From assembly GCA_964557005.1 (NCBI GenBank), contig CAZKYI010000004.1:62001-126000 (forward strand): a stretch of DNA of 64,000 bases, read 5' to 3'. A program made the position numbers and the translations under genes. Positions 61,619-64,000 of this stretch are shown piece by piece. Positions within the stretch are counted from its first letter, which is position 1. Each line of letters begins with the position of its first letter. Source of the DNA: JBECKS01 sp964557005. Its GTDB lineage: Bacteria > Pseudomonadota > Gammaproteobacteria > Pseudomonadales > JBECKS01. The notes beneath the pieces are model-generated. The model saw nothing but the letters and a program-made list of their open reading frames with translations, was not told where the DNA came from and did no database searches.

Positions 61619-64000
61619 ATGAACTTCCCAACCGCTCACAGCAATTTTCCAAACAAGCATTTGTTATTTCAAACTGCGTGGCTGAATTTGGATGGCGATG
61701 ATTTCGCCGCTCTGGGTAACAGCCTTGAAGACTGGTACACCTACGACAAACAAAACCGCGTGCTCATCAATCAGGGCAAACTCGACAGTGGTGAAATCAA
61801 GCTTGGCAATCAGCACCATGCCGTGAAAATCACCTATGAAAATGGCCAGCGCGAGAAAATGCGCTTTTATGCCAAAGGTGAAGGCTGGATAGATGAGGTT
61901 TATCACTACGATGCCGCAGGGCGTGTGCTGTTTACCGAAATCGATGGCAACGCCACCAGCGAACGGGTGTATGACGATTTAGGGCGGCTGATTTACCAGA
62001 AGCGCTATGCCTTCGGTCAAAACGGCAACACCGAAAATGATTACTCCCTGCCTGATCAGGAAATCAGCGAAAGCTATTACTGGTACAACCAGAATGGCCA
62101 GCTGGAACGCGAAGCCAGCTATGATTTGGTGGGCAGTGACGGCCAAAGCCTTACCGATTACGCCACAGAGGGTGGCGGTTACGACAGCATGGGCATGCTT
62201 AAAGGCTATAGCACCCAGGTGGGCACCAGCACCATCTATTATGACTACAGTTACATTGGTATTGGCGCCAGCCGCAAGGTGAATGTACTCACCGCTGAAA
62301 TCTCCAGCGTGCAAAGCACCATGACCCACAGCTATGACAGCAGTGGCAATCTGGTTAAAACTGTAGACAGCGCCCTTGAGGAAGAGGAAGAAGATACCGG
62401 CACCACGGATTTTGTGTACAACACCCAGGGCCAGCTGCTGCGCAAAACCACCCACCGCCTTGAAGATACAACGCCGGTAGAGGTCTATCAGGATTACCTC
62501 TTCGCCAAAGGCAGCCAGATCGCAAGCTCCGGCACCCTCGATGGCCGCTCGGTGGATCAGATTTTTCAGGCAATATCGAGTGCTTATCCCAACCAAGCCC
62601 CAAGCCAGTACACCGTGCAGCAAGGCGATACCCTCGAATCCATCGCCCAGCAACTGTGGGGCGATGCCTCATTGTGGTATTTGATTGCCGATGCCAACGG
62701 TTTGGGCGGAAGCGCCAGTTTGTACCAAGGCAAAGCCCTCACCATCCCCAACAGCGTCATCGAAGCGCGAAATAGCCACGATACCTTCAAACCCTACAGC
62801 GCCCAGCAGGCCATCGGCAACACCACGCCCACACTCCCAGAACCGCCCATAGCAAGTGGTGGTGGAAGTGGCGGATGTGGCGTAGCGGAAATTCTCGTTA
62901 CCGTGGTGGCCGTTGTAGCCACCGTCTATACCGCTGGTGCCGCAGGCCACGGCCTGTTTAGTCTTGCCACATCAGCAGGTTCAACGGGTGCTGGTAGTGT
63001 CGGTGCCAGTGTGCTCGCTGGTGGTGGTGCTCTAACCGGTGCAGCGGGCGCTGCAAGTTTGGGTGCAGTGGCTACCTCTGCCTTTGTCGGCGGTGCCGTC
63101 GGCAACCTCGCAGGGCAAGCCACTGCCATGGGCTTTGGTTTGCAGGACAGCCTCAGTGGCAAGGCTGCATTAACGGGTGGACTGGAGACTATGGTCGGTG
63201 CCGGTATCGGCGCAGGGCTGAACAAACACGGTGCCAGCCTCGGCATGCTTGATGAGGCTGGAAAAATGCACTTCGGTGGCTACGCGGTTCAGGCCACCGC
63301 CTATGCCGCAGGCAGTCGTGCCGTCAACAAAATGATGGGCAATGAAGTCAGCAAACATTTTGACTGGCGCAGTGTGGCGATTAACGCGGCTGTCAACTCA
63401 GCAGCGCCCACCCTCAATAAAACACTCGGCACCGCCAACAACCGCTATGCCAGTGTCTTTGTGCAAACCTCTGCCAATTATTCGGTTTCAAGATTGTTTA
63501 ATCGAGATGGCACACAGAATTTTGTGCAGGTAGCGATTAACGCCTTCGGGCAAACCCTGATTAATGATTTGGCGGTGAAGGCTGGAGACTGGATGAGTGC
63601 AGGGGCGGGGGAGATGGTCGCAAAATCATCACAAGTTGGTAGTGATTCATTTACATATATAGGAAATGTTCAAACCTTCCCTGTTCCTGATGAAGGCCAA
63701 GTAAGAACAGTGACATTTGGAGACTATGGAAATCCAGAATTCACTAACAACAAAATTTATGCGACATATGAGTATGAATTGGGAATCGATTCACAACGCA
63801 CGGCATATGAAAGAGCAATAGCGATTAAGGAAGCCCTGCAAGCAAGGAATGTGCGTGACCCCGATATTGCTGTATTTGACCAGCTTATTGAACTTGAATA
63901 CGAAGCACGCATTTATGCGGTATCTGATAACGCCTATACCGATGGTGTCAGTCCGCTAAGAGTTGGACAAAGCCATGTTCGAGGTGAGACCTTGGATAGA
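61619..64000 (+). CDS. YD-repeat/LysM polymorphic-toxin-like protein (3' end outside window)
   Basis: 794 codons are open to the window end with no stop. Residues about 75-290 hold YD-type repeats (YHYDAAGRV, VYDDLGRL, YNQNGQLE and HSYDSSGNLV). A LysM module lies near 330-380 (YTVQQGDTLESIAQQLWGD...LYQGKALTIPN). Next come a Gly/Ala-rich hydrophobic stretch near 415-510, a conserved-looking FDWRSVAINAA...VAINAFGQTLINDLA region (580-655), and a clearly AT-rich tail from about residue 670 with no recognised domain. This order is typical of polymorphic toxins whose last domain is exchangeable. No ribosome site was found before ATG 61619, and an in-frame TAA sits at 61613. The gene may therefore be a truncated or silent cassette, or start at a non-canonical site. 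Confidence 0.78.
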   Translation, partial: MNFPTAHSNFPNKHLLFQTAWLNLDGDDFAALGNSLEDWYTYDKQNRVLINQGKLDSGEIKLGNQHHAVKITYENGQREKMRFYAKGEGWIDEVYHYDAAGRVLFTEIDGNATSERVYDDLGRLIYQKRYAFGQNGNTENDYSLPDQEISESYYWYNQNGQLEREASYDLVGSDGQSLTDYATEGGGYDSMGMLKGYSTQVGTSTIYYDYSYIGIGASRKVNVLTAEISSVQSTMTHSYDSSGNLVKTVDSALEEEEEDTGTTDFVYNTQGQLLRKTTHRLEDTTPVEVYQDYLFAKGSQIASSGTLDGRSVDQIFQAISSAYPNQAPSQYTVQQGDTLESIAQQLWGDASLWYLIADANGLGGSASLYQGKALTIPNSVIEARNSHDTFKPYSAQQAIGNTTPTLPEPPIASGGGSGGCGVAEILVTVVAVVATVYTAGAAGHGLFSLATSAGSTGAGSVGASVLAGGGALTGAAGAASLGAVATSAFVGGAVGNLAGQATAMGFGLQDSLSGKAALTGGLETMVGAGIGAGLNKHGASLGMLDEAGKMHFGGYAVQATAYAAGSRAVNKMMGNEVSKHFDWRSVAINAAVNSAAPTLNKTLGTANNRYASVFVQTSANYSVSRLFNRDGTQNFVQVAINAFGQTLINDLAVKAGDWMSAGAGEMVAKSSQVGSDSFTYIGNVQTFPVPDEGQVRTVTFGDYGNPEFTNNKIYATYEYELGIDSQRTAYERAIAIKEALQARNVRDPDIAVFDQLIELEYEARIYAVSDNAYTDGVSPLRVGQSHVRGETLDR

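Noticed and set aside
61431..64000. Canonical RHS element with PxxGLxxxYYP-type core
   Set aside because: No such core motif is present; the protein has YD repeats and LysM instead, so it is not called a classical Rhs protein.

Overview
The window is chromosomal DNA of a gammaproteobacterium, probably related to the Pseudomonadales/Cellvibrionales. The evidence is conserved gene order: folC-dedD-cvpA-purF-metZ, mltD-methyltransferase-rnhA-dnaQ followed by fimL, cysI-metH-nfuA, ffs-dnaX-ybaB-recR-rnd-ycgL, a gspE-M type II secretion operon, and a LPS heptose cluster. Base composition looks mid-range (about 45-50% GC by eye) except for two AT-rich stretches noted below. The genus cannot be fixed from the sequence alone. 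No CRISPR array, rRNA, complete insertion sequence or prophage was seen, and no gene-free stretch exceeds 300 bases.

Layout. 1-7032: folate, purine and methionine genes (folC, dedD, cvpA, purF, metZ, rnk, purT) and a small membrane protein. 7040-14973: an accessory stretch holding a cytochrome P450, an NAD-dependent epimerase/dehydrogenase, an AT-rich FG-GAP repeat surface protein, a crotonase and a type B carboxylesterase. Degraded copies of parts of purT lie on both sides of the FG-GAP gene, which records a past rearrangement. 15083-19378: LPS heptose genes (GT9, hldE, hldD) and a convergent GT2. 19452-24135: a MoxR ATPase/VWA pair, an SDR, a small protein and a phosphoesterase. 24211-32729: single-chain (alpha2-type) glycyl-tRNA synthetase, mltD, methyltransferase, rnhA, dnaQ, fimL, a membrane protein and sohB.

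32878-43249: an EAL-domain protein, a DUF934 protein with sulfite/nitrite reductase, metH, nfuA and a copper-type P-ATPase. 43438-45326: a Rieske oxygenase of the steroid-oxygenase type with a TetR regulator. 45434-53672: gspE,F,G,H,I,J,K,L,M without gspC, gspD or gspN. 53709-57013: glutathione peroxidase, tRNA-Glu, a two-gene ABC exporter and queF. 57151-61430: tRNA-Ser, SRP RNA, dnaX, ybaB, recR, rnd and ycgL. 61431-64000: an orphan YD-repeat fragment, then a large YD-repeat/LysM protein running off the window, with an AT-rich, toxin-tip-like C-terminus.

Points most worth a second look: (i) dnaX carries an A10-G slippery run with an immediate -1 frame stop and a downstream stem-loop, which predicts a programmed gamma subunit; (ii) the purT remnants bracket the FG-GAP gene, whose product has about 15 calcium-type repeats and a Gly-Gly/hydrophobic/Arg-Arg tail like substrates of type II secretion plus rhombosortase; (iii) the terminal YD/LysM protein looks like a polymorphic toxin with an orphan fragment beside it; (iv) the alpha2-type GlyRS is unusual for this class.
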